Shown here piece by piece: positions 1-11,893 of a DNA stretch of 64,000 bases. Every line of letters begins with the position of its first letter. The first letter of the stretch is position 1. A model generated the notes under the pieces. The model had not been told where the DNA came from. It saw only the letters and a list, made by a program, of their open reading frames with translations, and ran no database searches. The position numbers were made by a program, and so were the translations under genes. This stretch comes from Bagarius yarrelli (taxonomy: Eukaryota > Chordata > Actinopteri > Siluriformes > Sisoridae): positions 538,784 through 602,783 of the forward strand of contig VCAZ01000192.1 in the NCBI GenBank assembly GCA_005784505.1. The letters are read 5' to 3'.

Positions 1-1080
1 ACTAAAACCTTTTTTTATCTTACTGTCCCTCAGAACCGAACTGAACTGAAGCTACAGTCAAAAAACTGAGGCATGTATTGAACCGTAAATTAAATGTATT
101 TTTACATACAGTACCGCTTCTAGGCATAGGCAAACTAAACGGTTGTCTAGGGCGCCACTGGCTGCGGGGGTCTAAATGAATTCCTACACTCCACAAAGAG
201 TATTATATTTTATAATTATCTTTTCACTAATTTGAAATAATTAATAAATGCGTCCAAAAAAGTTTGGATTGTGTAGGATAGAGCATTGCTAAATTTATTA
301 ATAAAAAAAATGTTTTTCCCCCTGATTTCTAATAAAATAACTGTTAATTGAATTACCACTTTTTTCACAAGACGATAAAACTAAGCTATTCTTTTATCTA
401 TCTGTATAATGTAAGTGTTCTTATATTCTCTTTTATTTATGTTTCTTAAATTGAGATTAATGTCTTTTTATCCTTTAACTCTTACATACTGTTCTTTTTT
501 CATGCCTTTATAATATGCTTCTGTCACTTTGTCCTACCATGCCAGATTTTCCTACTGTAATGCAAAATTACAGCTATATCTATCGGTGCATCCTATTGGT
601 TCAAAAATCCTAGTGCGGGTTTTTGCTTTGTGTGTGTTACTTAGAACTTAGTAAAATTATTTAAAGAAACTTTGCTGAAAAATTGTTTTAAGCAAAGGTA
701 GGATAATTATGAAGTGCTTAATAGCTCGTCTGATTGTTCTACCAGTATTAAATAAAGAGGTAGGATGATTTTACAGTGCTACAGTGCAATAGCTCTAGAT
801 GCCCGTTGAGGTCAATGGGAGACCTTTACCGCCCGGCTTGTTTTAGGCAGTGCTGTGATGTCGGCCTGACCCACAGTAGAAAGAACAGTAAAGCTGTTTG
901 GAAGGCTGTTGGTGTCGTGTCCATAGCAACAAGGGTACGAGGCTAGAAGTTGCCTATACAAGTGGTAGTCATCCCTGACCTGCTGGTTCCCCTGCTGCTG
1001 AGCAGGTACCAGCCCGGTTTCAGCCTTACCATGACAAACATCTGCAGGCACTCTTACCGGGGACACAAACCCTATCTCCT
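1..1080. other. Left edge, no gene recognised
   Basis: AT-rich sequence presumed to be an acsl6 intron. 790-1080 is more GC-rich and has an open frame on the minus strand, but I cannot match it to a family. It may be the outer part of the decayed LTR retrotransposon seen to its right. Confidence 0.4.
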
Positions 1081-1589
1081 CTGTGTATTCGTGCTATGAG
1101 GAGTCAGAATTTCGAGCAGGACAAAAAATGACTGCCTTAAACACTGCTGGTGTCAGTTTCATCAGATTGAAGGCAAATCTAATAACTACCCCAGGTTTAC
1201 CTCTTCAAACTCCTCTAAGGATGGTGACCTTGGGGACTGTTAAACGTGGCCTGAGAGGCCTTGGAGGAACAGCCTCCCACCTACAGCTTGGTGGTGGATT
1301 TTGTGCTGGAAGTACAAGAGTGCATCAATTGAGTGGCCCCTGTAGTTTGTGACCAACATCAGCTATACAACCTGAATGCACAGACCAGAAAATTTCAAGC
1401 AGGCGACCAGTTTGCAAGTTCCTCATTGGGCTGCAAGTTCCTTACTGAGCGGCAAGGCCCTACACAGTCCTCAAAAAGGTGAAACCTGTCAACTCCAGGG
1501 CCTAACTTGTTCGTCTCCACATTGGGACTCACTATCCTGGTCCACCACAACATCAAAATCTCCCAGGGATTGGTGGGACAGCCTTACAG

Positions 1590-1990
1590 GATCACTACAA
1601 AAATATAAGACTCTGCAGTGACTTCATGGCCTTAACCAGCTTTTAGACTTCAATGTCTACCCCCTTTTCTGGGTGGATGACACCGTAGAAAACTGGACAG
1701 AACCCAGTTCATCTCCTCCTTACAAAAGGTACTGGCAAGCCCTGGCCAACAAATGGGCCGTGGACAAGCTCAGATAATATCTGGCAGGCCACAAATTCAG
1801 ACTGGTGATTGATCATGCGCCGCTAAAATGGATGGCAAAGGACAAAGGCACCAATGCTAGGGTCCTTTTAATTAAAGAACTTCCATTTCCAGGTCCAACA
1901 TTTAGATAGGCTGTCAAGGAAGGACTCCTTATAGGCTCAACGCTCAGCAGCAAAAGTCTCAGACCTGCGAAGGCTAAACCCCATCTTCTT
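1590..1990 (+). mobile_element. Decayed Gypsy-type retrotransposon pol (RT start joined to RNase H)
   Basis: The + strand near 1635-1690 reads LLDFNVYPLFWVDDTVE, the beginning of Gypsy reverse transcriptases. Close downstream (about 1735-1860) it reads ALANKWAVDKLR, stop, YLAGHKF and DHAPLKWMAKDKGTNARV, the Ty3/Gypsy RNase H block. Most of the RT between them, including the catalytic YxDD region, is missing. Stops and frame changes make it dead. Surrounding GC-richer sequence (about 1080-2340) is probably the same element, but I see no clear LTR. It lies upstream of, or in an intron of, acsl6. Confidence 0.7.
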
Positions 1991-2541
1991 GTTCACTTCT
2001 CTTGTCATGGATAGCCAGAAAACATTTGGGGGCCTGAGAGCAGGCAAACTCATGCAGCCACTTAGTGCACATGGATCTTCTCTTCTCTATAAGGCCGTAA
2101 AACAGGAGCAGGAGACAAGAGAGACACGCTCAGAGGGGTTCAGGTGAGTTATGTCTTGTGCTATCCTAGGGACTGTTTCTCTCATGCCCTACAGGACCAG
2201 ACACGACAGACAACAAACTATAGCCTCACGGCTGATGGTCCCATCTCCTCTCCTACTGTTCTCGCTGGCTGGACAGCAAATTGTAGATGCACGGAAGCGC
2301 CTCATGCATAAGCACAGATTCCTCTCTAGCATGTTATGTAAATAAAGTGCCCTTTTTTCTTAAACTCTATATAACTATATAATATTATTTTATAATATTA
2401 TATTGTATTTTACTGTTCAAATGTATCAGAAATTAAAGCTTACATCTTAAAGTTAAATCAATAATAATCAATAAATAACAGTATGTGACGTGCTGATGAA
2501 TTAACTAACACAACCAAGGTTGTTTTGTTGTTGTTTTCCAG

Positions 2542-2676
2542 ATCTTTAGTCAGGCCAATACACCTGTAAAACGGTGGCTCCTCAATTTTGCTGCAAAGAA
2601 AAAAGGAGAAGAGGTCAGCAGTGGGATTATCCGCAATGACAGCATTTGGGATAAAATCTTCTTTAGCAAGATTCAG
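2542..2676 (+). CDS. acsl6: acsl6 exon (IFSQANTP...FFSKIQ)
   Basis: This is the leftmost recognisable acsl6 exon, 45 codons in phase 0. It starts after a ttttccag acceptor and ends CAG|GTATGA. It carries the conserved KRWLL and SGIIRNDSIWD segments that precede the adenylation core. The exon before it should encode the family's PRLLNRMYDK region and was not found in 1-2541. Confidence 0.9.
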
Positions 2677-5600
2677 GTATGAGAATCTAATACTGGTAGT
2701 AAAACCAATACTAAAATGATGGGAAATAATTTGCATGTTTTGTGACTGATAACTGTTATGCAAGCTGGTTTTTATTTATTCTTGTACTTTTGTTTTGACA
2801 CAATTATAACAGTACAAAACTAAACATGCATTTCTAGTTGTAATACTGTCAGTAGTGTAAATGCAGTCAGTAGTCTGAAAGTGTACTGCAATTTTTTTAC
2901 TGAAGTGAAAGTTTTTTTAACGAAGAAATAATTTATTTGAGTACAAGTACTATTCAAGTTACTGCATTTAAAAGGAATTTAGTGTGTAAAATGTGATTTT
3001 AAACCATTCAGGTGAAAGAATTCACAAATTATAGGCTGTTTTCTGAGCTGCAGACACAGAGAAATACAAAAATTCATGTTTTATACAGATCATATACAAA
3101 ATTGTCAAAATGTCCTTATAAACACAGTCAGTTTTACTAAATTGAATGTGAACAGCTGTAAAAATGCACTAATTGGTTCTCATTTTTTATAGTGATTATA
3201 TTTATCTTTAATGATTTTTTTTCTGTGTTATTTTATAGTAAAATCATAAGCTTAAGTTCCTCAGATAAAATGATTCTTCAAGAAGAATCATTACTGATAA
3301 AACCGAAAAAGAATCGCTGTAATTTAAAACAATACCGAATCCTATTTAAGTATCAGACGGTAAAATACGAACTGAACTACTAAATGTTATAAACAACAAG
3401 AATGTATATAAAAATAAAACAACACTTAGATTTTAGACATTAGCTCAGTATTTGACCTATAAAACAAATGCTTCATATCTTAAAAACAAATAAATTTATC
3501 GCTTGCTTTTCTCAAGTTAAATAATTTATTTTTAAACAACTCAATAAAAAATACCAAAATATAATTATACTAGAGAAAAAGTGGAAAAATCTACTCAAAT
3601 ACTGTAACGAAAGTATTTGTAATTATTAACCTTCTACCACTGTGTAAATGTGTCCCTTTTAGCTAATAAAAAAAACTTTATTTCTACATTAATAAAATAA
3701 ATACAAATTAAAAGCTTTGAACAGGTAAACAAATAAGCAACAAATGAGGGACATAAAGTGCACATTATTAACACAAAAAAAATTCTAAAGCATCTAAATT
3801 GTTTAAAAAACAATGGTGAGCTACTATATTTATTTGCGTAAAACTAGGTTGGAGTGTAAATATCTAGTGCATAAATTGCTGATAGTTTAAGTAAAGTACA
3901 TTACATGATTAAAGCTAATTAAATATGTATTTCCTTAAGGTGCAATGCCATAATAGCGTTTCTTTTAAAAAATGTAAGAAAAACTGATCAGTTGATTTCT
4001 AATTGCGTATAAATGTTAAAAACTAATCAGTTGATTTGCTCTGCAGGCTAATTTAGGAGGACGGCTTCGCATGGTTATAACAGGTGCTGCTCCCACCTCT
4101 CCTACTGTACTCAGCTTCCTGAGAGCAGCTCTGGGCTGTCAGGTGAGACCAATAACCCAACACATAAATTCACAAGAACAGAACAGACTTAAGAACAGAT
4201 TATCTGTATATATTTCTCTGTTGTGTGTTAAATATGGTGGCGAGGGAGCCAGTTTTACATATATTCAAATGAATACTATAAAATGTAACATTTAATATTG
4301 TTTGTACATTGATTAAAGGTCATGTTTTATATTTCTAAGCTCATTTATTCTGTCCTGTTCGTCTGTTCTTAATTCCATAATGGGTTGTTTGCACTCACGG
4401 CATAGAAAATTGACTAAAAAACAGGAAAAAGTTGTTCGAAAACCCGCAATGCTTACAGTGTCTTGAAAAATTATTCATACCCCTTTAAAAAATTTTAACT
4501 CACAACCCCTATTTAAATGTATTCTATTGAGGTTTCATGTAATAGACCAACACAAAGTAACACATAATTGTGAAGTGGAACAAAAATTATATATAAATTA
4601 TTTTAACCAGTAAAAATCTGAATGTGTGCATTTGTATTCAGCCCCCTGTACTCTGATACCCCTAAATAAAATCCAGTGCAATTAATTGCCTCCAGAAGTC
4701 ACCTAATTAGTTAATAGAGTCCACTTGTGTGTGATAAATACACCTGTTCTGTGAAGGCCTCAGTGGTTTGTTAGAGAACACTAGTGAACAAACAGCATCA
4801 TGAAAACCAAGAAACTCACCAGACAGGTCAGGGATAAAGTTGTGGAGAAGTTTGAAGCAGGGTTAGGGTATAAAAAATATCCTAGGCTTTGAACATCTCA
4901 AAGAGGACTGAAATCAACAGCTCAGGTGGGAAAATCTGTCAATAGGACAAGTCGTGTACTACACAAATCGGGCCTTTATGGAAGAGTGTCAAGAAGAAAG
5001 CCATTGTTTAAAGAAAGACATAAGAAGTCTTGTTTGCAGGTTGCCACAAGCCACATAGGGGACACAGCAAACATGTGGAAGAAGCTGCTCTGGTCAGATG
5101 AGACCAAAGTCGAACTTTTTGGCCTAAATGCAAAGTGCTATGTGTGTCAGAAAGTAACACTGCTCATCACCTAGAACACAACACCCCCACTTTGAAACAT
5201 GGTGGTGGCAGCATAATGCTGTGGAGATGCTTTTCTTCGGCAGGGACAGAAAAGCTAGTCAGAGATGATGGGAAGATGGATAAAGGTAACAAGGCAATCC
5301 TGTAAGAAAACCTGTTGGAGGCTGAAAAAGACTTGAGACTGGAAAGGATATTTACCTTCAGTGAGACAATGACCTTAACATACAGCCAGCGATACAATGG
5401 AATGGTTTGGATCAAAGAACATTAATGTGTTAGAATGGCCCAGTCAAAGTCCAGACCTAAATCCCATTGAGCTTTTGTGGCAAGACATGAAAATTTCTGT
5501 TCACAGAAGCAAAAATTCCAGTCTCTAGATGTGCAAAGCTGGTAGAGAAATACCCCAAAATACTTGCAGCTGTATCTAAAGTGAAAGGTGGCTCTACGAA

Positions 5601-8600
5601 GTATTGACGCAGGGGGGCTGAATGCACAGCACACTTTTCAGATTTTTATTTGCCTAAAATTTAAAATAAATGTATATTATTATTTCACTTCACAAGTATG
5701 TGCTAGTTTGTGTTGGTCTTTTACATAAAATCTCAATAAAATACATTTAAGTTTGTAGTTGTTGTAAGGTGACAAAATGTGAAAATGATTTGAGGTGTAT
5801 GAATACTTTTTCAGGGCACTGCATGTGTGCAGTGAGCACTTACATTAAATTCATGTAATTTACACATGCTTTCTTATAGTTGGTATTTTTTACCTAGTAA
5901 AATTAAAAGTAAAATTCTGCACGCTAAATGCTGCTGGGCGGCACAACATATATATTCTGCTCATATATTCAGTGCATTGCTAATTTATTATATGTTTGCG
6001 TATTATTCTATTTAAAACCGCAGATACTACAAGCAACACCACTTTACACTTAACAGATCTACAGGCGAGCATAAATAAATGATCCTGTAATTTAATTACA
6101 CTGAGCTGTGATGTATTCTCCATCTTGTTTTGTTACCCATACCTTTAGTGGCGTATTGGCAGATGTTTGAGAGCGTTTTACCTAATATAATGTAAATTAA
6201 AGAACTGTAACTGTAATTTAATCAACAAGACAAAATAGAAATGCTAATTACAAGGGCAAAAAAAACTACTGGTTGTTATTGTAGAGCTCCTTGGTAACAA
6301 GGTCATTAATCCATCAACTAATAATATATGTTGAGAATCCATGCTTTTGTACACTTTTATCTGTTTTTTGGTGTAGAAAAATGTCTGGAGGAAAAGGTAG
6401 TTGCTCATCTACCAACCCGAACACAGGCAAATATTTTAGTTCAGCAGAGAATTATAATTATAATCATAATATCAGGATCATATTTAGTCCAACATATGTG
6501 GTTCTTTTCTAATTATGTTTTTCTTTTAAAATATTATCTAAACTGCTACAATGCAGACTTTCCTCGATGTATAAAATCCTGTTTTTTTTTTTCCCCCTGA
6601 ATTTTTACTTCCAACATCATCAGAATCACATGTTTGCAAGCAAGTTATTCACGCTTATCCACTACAAATATATAAAGTCCACAACTTGCCTCACTACATC
6701 ATGTTTCTGCCCTGTATTTTAACAGGAAATATGCAAATTCAGTTATTTTGATCAAGTAGTTTAAATGATCAGAGTCATACTCAAATATTTCTAGCACACA
6801 TCAGTGAGTAACCTTCAATACTCTTTTTATTTTATTTTTATTTATTTATTTTTATTTTAATGATGACATGCACGTCCCTGATATTTACGTATTTATGTAT
6901 TGTGCATACATGCATGTTTAAAGGTATATGAAGCATATGGACAAACAGAGTGCACTGCTGGCTGCACCTTCACCACTCCGGGAGACTGGACTTCAGGTAA
7001 CTCTGTTTCATCATTTTCATCATTTCACAACGTATTCTTCAAAATAACAGATGAAATTAGGAGTTCTTGTTTCTGCCTCATATATCTTTCAAAACGTTTC
7101 CCTGGTTATTTAAAGTTATTTCGCCATCATAAGCATGCCCAATCTTCAATCTGAGCGTTCGAGGGTTTGCACTCTGTTCACATCTGTCTTCTGTATTTGT
7201 CTGCCCAATTTTTGCATCATCGTGGAACTTCTTTCTGCCCTTCTTTTTTTCAAAACCATAAATATTTTTAAAAAACACCTAATTTATTTGTGTGTTTTAC
7301 TTGCACTGTTGCCAATTTTCCTATTTTTTTTTTTAATTGCTGAAAGACAGGGGTCCATCGATGTTCTAATGCCAGGGAAAAAAGGTGGTTTATTTAGAGC
7401 CAGCAGACACTGGCACACCTTCAGCCTTTTGACTTATTCACATTTGCAGTAGCTTATTGTTGTTTTGGTAGAATTGAGGTTGACATGTAGGTGTCTAACA
7501 CATTTAGAACAAATTACAACAACAACAACAATTATTAGCACGCTAGCCATATTAATGAGCCGCACACTATAATAATAATAATGCACCTGTCACAGAGGCA
7601 GTAAAGTGGGATTCGTCCATCAGGCAATTTAAAACAAATGTAAAAATCAGGGTTAATCAGCAAATGCAATGTCAAAACAAAGCTCTTTACTTCCATTTAT
7701 ATTCAATTTCCAATATTATGTGTAATGTAGATGCTTTAAGACAATGTTTATTGTTAAGAGCACAAAACAAATAAAATTGAATTGAATTGAATTGAATTGA
7801 ATTGAATTGAATTAAAATGAAACTCATGAGGGTAGCGAGTATTTCTCAATCAGAGGAAGAATAGCACAAGTCATCACAGATTGCGTGTTGGACGATTTGC
7901 ATAAATGATGCACAGCTCGAAAATAAAGAACGAATGCTTCTCAGTATTAATTCAACACAAGACATGCTATTTAAGTCTTAAGTATGGGACGATTCAGTGG
8001 GTGGCAACCATGTAGGTTGTGGGGACATGCACACTAAGGTCAGAGCAGCAATAAAGCAATTAAGGTGTTTAAATTCCTGTTAAAACTCCTAATAATAGGT
8101 TACAGAGTTATATGTAAAAATGCAGTAAGTAGTGTAACAATTTTAAAAACCTTTAAAGTTGTTTGCCTAAATACATTTTTACTACTTGATTAATCATTTT
8201 GCATTTTTATACTGTTTAAACTAACAATTAAAATGATCTATTTTATAATAAATTAAATTCAGCTTTTGACACAATTATATTGACAGATATGTTGACTTTA
8301 AATATCTGATTTTTTTTTGTGATTTTTGTAAATTTGACCTTAGTCAACATCCATCCATTGTCTTTACCCGCTTATTTCTAATCAGGGTCACAGGGTTTAT
8401 CCCAACTGTCATTAGGTGAAAATCAGGGGTCACCCTGGACAGATCACTAGTCCATCAAAGGATCACATACAGACAAACAACCACTCACACACACACTCAC
8501 TTCTATGGGCAATCTAGAATCACTAATCAATCTAACATACATGTTTTTGAACTGTGGGAGGAAACCGGTGAACCCGGAGCAAACCCACGCACACAAGCAC

Positions 8601-10646
8601 AGTAAACTCCATACAGAAAGACCCCTGCACAGGATACGAACCAGAGACCTTCTTACTAAAAGACATCAGTGATAATCACTAAACCACTGTTCTGCCCACT
8701 TAATCAAAACATCCAGGCTTTTACAGAACTATTTATATGTATCACATTTTGTAATTGTTACTATTTTCATACAAATGTGTTTTAGGACAACGCCTTGTTT
8801 TAAAAGATGATAGCCTTATAAATGTCCTACAGGACTATTAACATTTCCTTTGTGTTTGTAGGTCATGTGGGTGCACCACTGCCATGCAACCTCATTAAAC
8901 TGGTGGACGTGCCGGAAAAGAACTATTTTACTTCCAAAGGAAAAGGGGAGGTAAACAAATTGTTTAATCTCATTTATACTACCGGAAACCTGTGGCTATT
9001 AACACTACCAAGTAGTATTTTGTATCTTACCTATTTAATTAAATTTTAAATAAATCTACTTAAATTGCAGGTGTGTGTCAAGGGTCCAAATGTCTTCAAG
9101 GGCTATCTAAAGGATCCAGTTATGACAGCAGAGACACTGGATTTGGAGGGTTGGCTTCACACAGGAGACATTGGAGAATGGTTGCCGGTGTGCTTATTTT
9201 TTGTATTCTAAAACTTTGCTGAAAAAGGGATTATATTAAAACCAGAGGTTAAACCTGTTGATATTTTCATCATTTTAAAATGTATTCCATTACAATATGG
9301 TTAAAAGTGAAAATTGTTCATTACGCTGACAATATTTTGTCATATTAAATATATGTGGTGTGTTTCCTGCTATCTGTGCTAACTTTTTACCTTATAAACA
9401 CATGCTAATATGATAAACTGTGTACTGATGTAATAAAACTGAAAGAGTTCATATGATACGCAGTGTTGGAAAGTGAATAAAGTAACTATAAACTATCACA
9501 CAGAAGTGAAACTTGACATACTGCGTCTTTGAGCTTTTCAGCAGGTCATTAAAGGTAAAATAGGCGAATGCAATAAAAAGAATTGTTCTGCTGGTTAAAA
9601 GTCCTTTTACATCCCGATAGCAGTCAGGTGGTCTAAATGTATTTATATGGCTGGTTCAATACAGACCGAAAAACCCAAATTAATATCGATGCTGTTGTGG
9701 CTTGATGGTGTACAACTGATGAGTATTTCTGATATTTTAGGCTCATCTCAGCAAATTTCTACACTTTTGCAGTCAATATCTGAAAGTATGTTGGTGGCCA
9801 TTACAGTTTTTAACAAAACTTGGACCAAAATTCTAGCTCTGAGCTACTTCCAGTTTAAGAAGAGTCCTGGTAATATTTAGAAAAATGAAGTGTAAACTTT
9901 CTTGTTTTTACAGAATGGCACATTGAAGATCATCGACAGGAAGAAGCACATATTTAAGCTTGCACAGGGTGAATATATTTCACCGGAGAAGATCGAGAAC
10001 ATCTATATTCGCAGTGAGCCTGTGTCTCAACTCTATGTTCATGGAGACAGCCTGCAGGTTGATTGGTGCTCTTGTGACTTTTCTAAAACCTTTAAAATTG
10101 TAGGCTTTCTTTTACAGTTGCAAGTAACTAATTTTATCCATTTGCAGTCTTGTCTGGTTGGGATTGTTGTTCCAGACCCCGAAGTGATGCCCTCATGGGC
10201 CAAGAAAAGAGGAATTGTTGGATGTTATGGTGATCTGTGCGAGAATGTGGTATGTTTCATGCATTGAATACAATAGTTCCTACATATAAGTGGTCAGCTC
10301 ACCAGTCATACTACAAATAATGTTTTTTTTATATTTTGAAGGAGCTAAAGAAAGCCATCTTGGATGACATGCTGTGTTTAGGCAAAGCCAGTGGCCTCCA
10401 TTCATTCGAGCAAGTAAGTGCATAGTGGAATTGTACACTATTAAGTTTATCAGTAAATACAGAACTGATTTATTTCAAACTCTCATCGTGTTCCTTAATC
10501 CGCAGGTGAAAGACATCCATGTTCATAATGAGATGTTCTCCATTGAAAACGGATTGCTGACGCCCACATTAAAAGCCAAAAGGCCCGAGCTTAAAGAATA
10601 TTTTAAGCAGCAGATAGAACATCTGTATGACAAAATAACAATGTAA
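2542..10646 (+). CDS. acsl6: acsl6, long-chain acyl-CoA synthetase 6 (C-terminal half, nine exons)
   Basis: The enzyme activates long-chain fatty acids to acyl-CoA (ATP to AMP + PPi) at ER and other membranes. Coding exons are 2542-2676, 4047-4142, 6924-6996, 8862-8950, 9071-9187, 9914-10057, 10148-10249, 10342-10413 and 10506-10646. All have AG/GT borders and matching phases, giving about 322 residues with no frameshift. The family's usual length is about 700 residues, so the N-terminal half lies left of the window. Visible motifs are the adenylation YGQTE motif, GWLHTGDIG with IIDRKK (FACS signature), and the C-terminal NGLLTPTLKAKRPEL. ACSL6 is preferred over ACSL1 and ACSL5 because of PDPEVMPSWAKKRG and LHSFEQVK, recalled from the family, and because its neighbours are 5q31 genes. 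It is convergent with kct2. acsl1 is the main alternative. Confidence 0.9.
2677..4046. other. acsl6 intron
   Basis: AT-rich intron between two clear exons. I see no recognisable repeat, RNA gene or second gene in it. Confidence 0.7.
4047..4142 (+). CDS. acsl6: acsl6 exon (GAAPTSPTVLSFLRAALGCQ)
   Basis: Exon of 32 codons with a ctgcag acceptor and a CAG|GTGAGA donor, phase 0 at both ends. It encodes the conserved MVITGAAP strand-loop of the adenylation fold, which shapes the acyl and adenylate pocket. No disruption is seen. Confidence 0.92.
4456..5821 (+). mobile_element. Full-length dead Tc1-like DNA transposon
   Basis: Terminal inverted repeats of 25 nt at 4456-4480 and 5797-5821 match at 22 positions, and a longer internal repeat around gaccaacacaaa and tgtgaagtgga supports an IR/DR-type end. 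TA precedes the left end, while the right flank is CA. The inside holds Tc1 transposase remnants on the + strand: a helix-turn-helix start near 4800 (KKLTRQVRDKVVEKFEAG) and the catalytic-block segment LWSDETKVELFG near 5087-5123. Stops and frame breaks inactivate it. It lies in an acsl6 intron. Confidence 0.88.
5822..6923. other. acsl6 intron, right of the Tc1 copy
   Basis: AT-rich intron with short A/T homopolymers and a (TTTTA)-rich stretch at about 6825-6865. No gene or named repeat is recognised. Confidence 0.6.
6924..6996 (+). CDS. acsl6: acsl6 exon (YGQTECTAGCTFT)
   Basis: Exon of 73 nt ending in phase 1. It contains EAYGQTECTAG, the A5-type motif of adenylate-forming enzymes whose Thr and Glu contact AMP and Mg, then TPGDWTS. 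The split glycine codon is completed by the next exon, which confirms the junction. Confidence 0.93.
6997..8344. other. acsl6 intron with a LINE tail
   Basis: Intronic sequence. The only recognised features are the LINE 3' tail with an (ATTGA)n microsatellite at 7726-7815 and the start of the SINE at 8345. The rest shows nothing I can name. Confidence 0.6.
7726..7815 (+). mobile_element. LINE 3' end with (ATTGA)n tail
   Basis: The string gacaatgtttattgttaaga, then caaataaaattg and a run of ATTGA repeats (7776-7813), is the usual 3' end of a fish L2/Rex1-type LINE. Only the last ~90 bp of the element is present, as expected for 5' truncation. Confidence 0.6.
8345..8699 (-). mobile_element. 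tRNA-derived SINE, family C copy
   Basis: Contains the widespread fish repeat text caccctggacagatcactag, ggaggaaaccgg and a tRNA-like promoter end on the right, so it reads on the minus strand. Sister copies are at 22470-22786, 54093-54417 and 60850-61105. The 54 kb copy has a target-site duplication, which shows the family was mobile. Confidence 0.7.
8862..8950 (+). CDS. acsl6: acsl6 exon (HVGAPLPCNLIKLVDV)
   Basis: Exon of 89 nt with a tttgtag acceptor and a GAG|GTAAAC donor. It encodes the GHVGAPLPCN loop and a surface strand (KLVDVPEKNYF) just before the FACS signature. The reading frame continues directly into the next exon. Confidence 0.92.
9071..9187 (+). CDS. acsl6: acsl6 exon (GPNVFKGYLKDP...GWLHTGDIG)
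   Basis: Exon of 39 codons, phase 0. It contains GPNVFKGYL and the first half of the fatty-acyl-CoA synthetase signature, EGWLHTGDIGEWLP. The aspartate of TGD binds the ribose of ATP in this superfamily. Confidence 0.93.
9188..9913. other. acsl6 intron
   Basis: AT-rich intron with no recognised repeat. A short open frame at 9647-9880 has no family resemblance and is taken as chance. Confidence 0.6.
9914..10057 (+). CDS. acsl6: acsl6 exon (LKIIDRKKHIFKLAQGEYI)
   Basis: Exon of 48 codons. It completes the FACS signature (NGTLKIIDRKK), then encodes the hinge and the start of the mobile C-terminal domain, including FKLAQGEYISPEKIENIY with the catalytic-lysine neighbourhood of the family. Borders are tttacag and CAG|GTTGAT. 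Confidence 0.93.
10148..10249 (+). CDS. acsl6: acsl6 exon (VGIVVPDPEVMPSWAKKRG)
   Basis: Exon of 34 codons. PDPEVMPSWAKKRG is the stretch that best separates ACSL6 from ACSL1 (PDVETLCSW) and ACSL5, judged from remembered family sequences. A tttgcag acceptor and a GTG|GTATGT donor define it. Confidence 0.92.
10342..10413 (+). CDS. acsl6: acsl6 exon (ELKKAILDDM...HSFEQ)
   Basis: Exon of 24 codons in the C-terminal domain, phase 0, ending CAA|GTAAGT. It encodes KKAILDDMLCLGKASGL followed by HSFEQ, which continues into VKDIHVH in the last exon. Confidence 0.91.
10506..10646 (+). CDS. acsl6: acsl6 last coding exon and stop
   Basis: The final 46 codons plus TAA. They encode NGLLTPTLKAKRPELKEYF and a short tail ending in Met, as in ACSL6. 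The 3' UTR follows. AATAAA occurs at 10763-10768, about 120 nt after the stop, and again near 11470-11480 as a possible distal site. Confidence 0.92.
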   Translation: MKDIHVHNEMFSIENGLLTPTLKAKRPELKEYFKQQIEHLYDKITM

Positions 10647-10762
10647 GAATCCCTGATGCTAAATGTGGGCCGAGGACTTTTTTTTTCAATGATCAATTAT
10701 TTGCCATTTATCATTAAATTATACCTGTCATCAAATGCAGATCAAACTAGAAAACGCATGTA

Positions 10763-10768
10763 AATAAA
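10763..10768 (+). terminator. acsl6 proximal poly(A) signal
   Basis: A canonical AATAAA 117 nt downstream of the acsl6 stop. A second, overlapping AATAAA pair lies at about 11470-11480, so alternative 3' ends are possible. The call rests on the motif and position only. Confidence 0.5.
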
Positions 10769-11705
10769 ACTCTGCATGGTAAGAAGATGGAGTATAGTGT
10801 GAGTGTAGATTAATAGAAGGTTTTGCCATGGTTGTCCCCCACCCCCACCCCCACCTGCACAAAAAGACAGTTTTCATTTTTCATAAATGACTGAGCAATA
10901 TAGTTATTCTTGGTCTTTTCTTTTAGTTTTATTGTGAGTCCAGCTTGAAACCAAAAAACTGGATATTGGACACACTTAAACCATAACATATTAATGGCTT
11001 GGACAAATGGATAAATATACAGGCTTGGTATTCTTTTTTGAGGATCTAATTTTTTTATTTATAGTAAAAAAAAAGGTTTCATACCTGTGTTAGTACCATG
11101 ATAAGAAAAAAGGACAAGCATCAGAGCATCATGGTGTGGTTGGACAAAATAGAACAAATTTAAATGTACTCCATATCAGTCTTTCCTCTAAGCAGTGTTA
11201 AAGGGACAACATGCGGTAACGCCTGCTTGGAAGAGCACATTAAATATGGGTGTATTTTACACAACAATTCGCCAGTAAAATTATCCCGATGCTTTTCTGA
11301 TATATAGTAATATAACAATGGCACAGAAATGTCTTATGTCTTTCAAAGAATGCCACTTGTTTATCTTTAATTTTATTTAATTATTTCACTTGTGTTGATA
11401 TTAGTTATAATGTATTCATATCCAAATCCATGTTAAGCTTTATTTTTAGCATTACGATTCTGGTTCAGAAATAAAATAAAGTTGTTCTGGAAATTGAGAT
11501 GTTAGTGTGGCCTTATGGCAAGGCAGAAATGAATCCATCACTCCTACAATGTATTGCTGAAGTAAGATTCCTTTGAAGAGAAAATTCTCTTTTCGTTTAA
11601 GGAAATAAAAAATGTTTCAACAATTTGGGTGACTAAAAATGAATGAACACAAGAGAAATCCAAATTGAATCAGTGTTTAGTGTGACCAATCATTGCCTGC
11701 TAAAC
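10769..11705. other. acsl6 3' UTR and flank
   Basis: Probable extended 3' UTR up to about 11490 (distal AATAAA pair), then AT-rich sequence. A C-rich run lies at about 10838-10853. No other feature is seen. Confidence 0.5.
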
Positions 11706-11893
11706 AGGGAGAGTGGTAGCGCAGTGGTTACAGTGTTAGACTGCTAATTGGACGATCAGGATTTGATTCCCAGAACCACCAAGTTGCCACTGTTGGACCT
11801 CTAAGCAAGGCCCCTAACCCCTAGTTGCTTAGATTTTTGAGTGTATAAATGTAAGTCGCTCTGGATACGGGTGTCTGGTAAATGCCAAACAGG
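11706..11893 (+). mobile_element. tRNA-derived SINE, family A copy
   Basis: Starts gagtggtagcgcagtggtta (A-box-like), with gatttgattccc as the B-box-like block, then the family body tgccactgttgg and gtaagtcgctctgga. This is the most common repeat in the window. Confidence 0.75.

Noticed and set aside
2542..10646. acsl1 or acsl5 identity for the synthetase
   Set aside because: The MPSWAKKRG and LHSFEQVK segments and the 5q31-type neighbours fit acsl6 better, though acsl1 is not fully excluded.
11706..11893. True tRNA gene
   Set aside because: A- and B-box-like blocks are present but the cloverleaf is not, and the same sequence recurs about a dozen times as a SINE.
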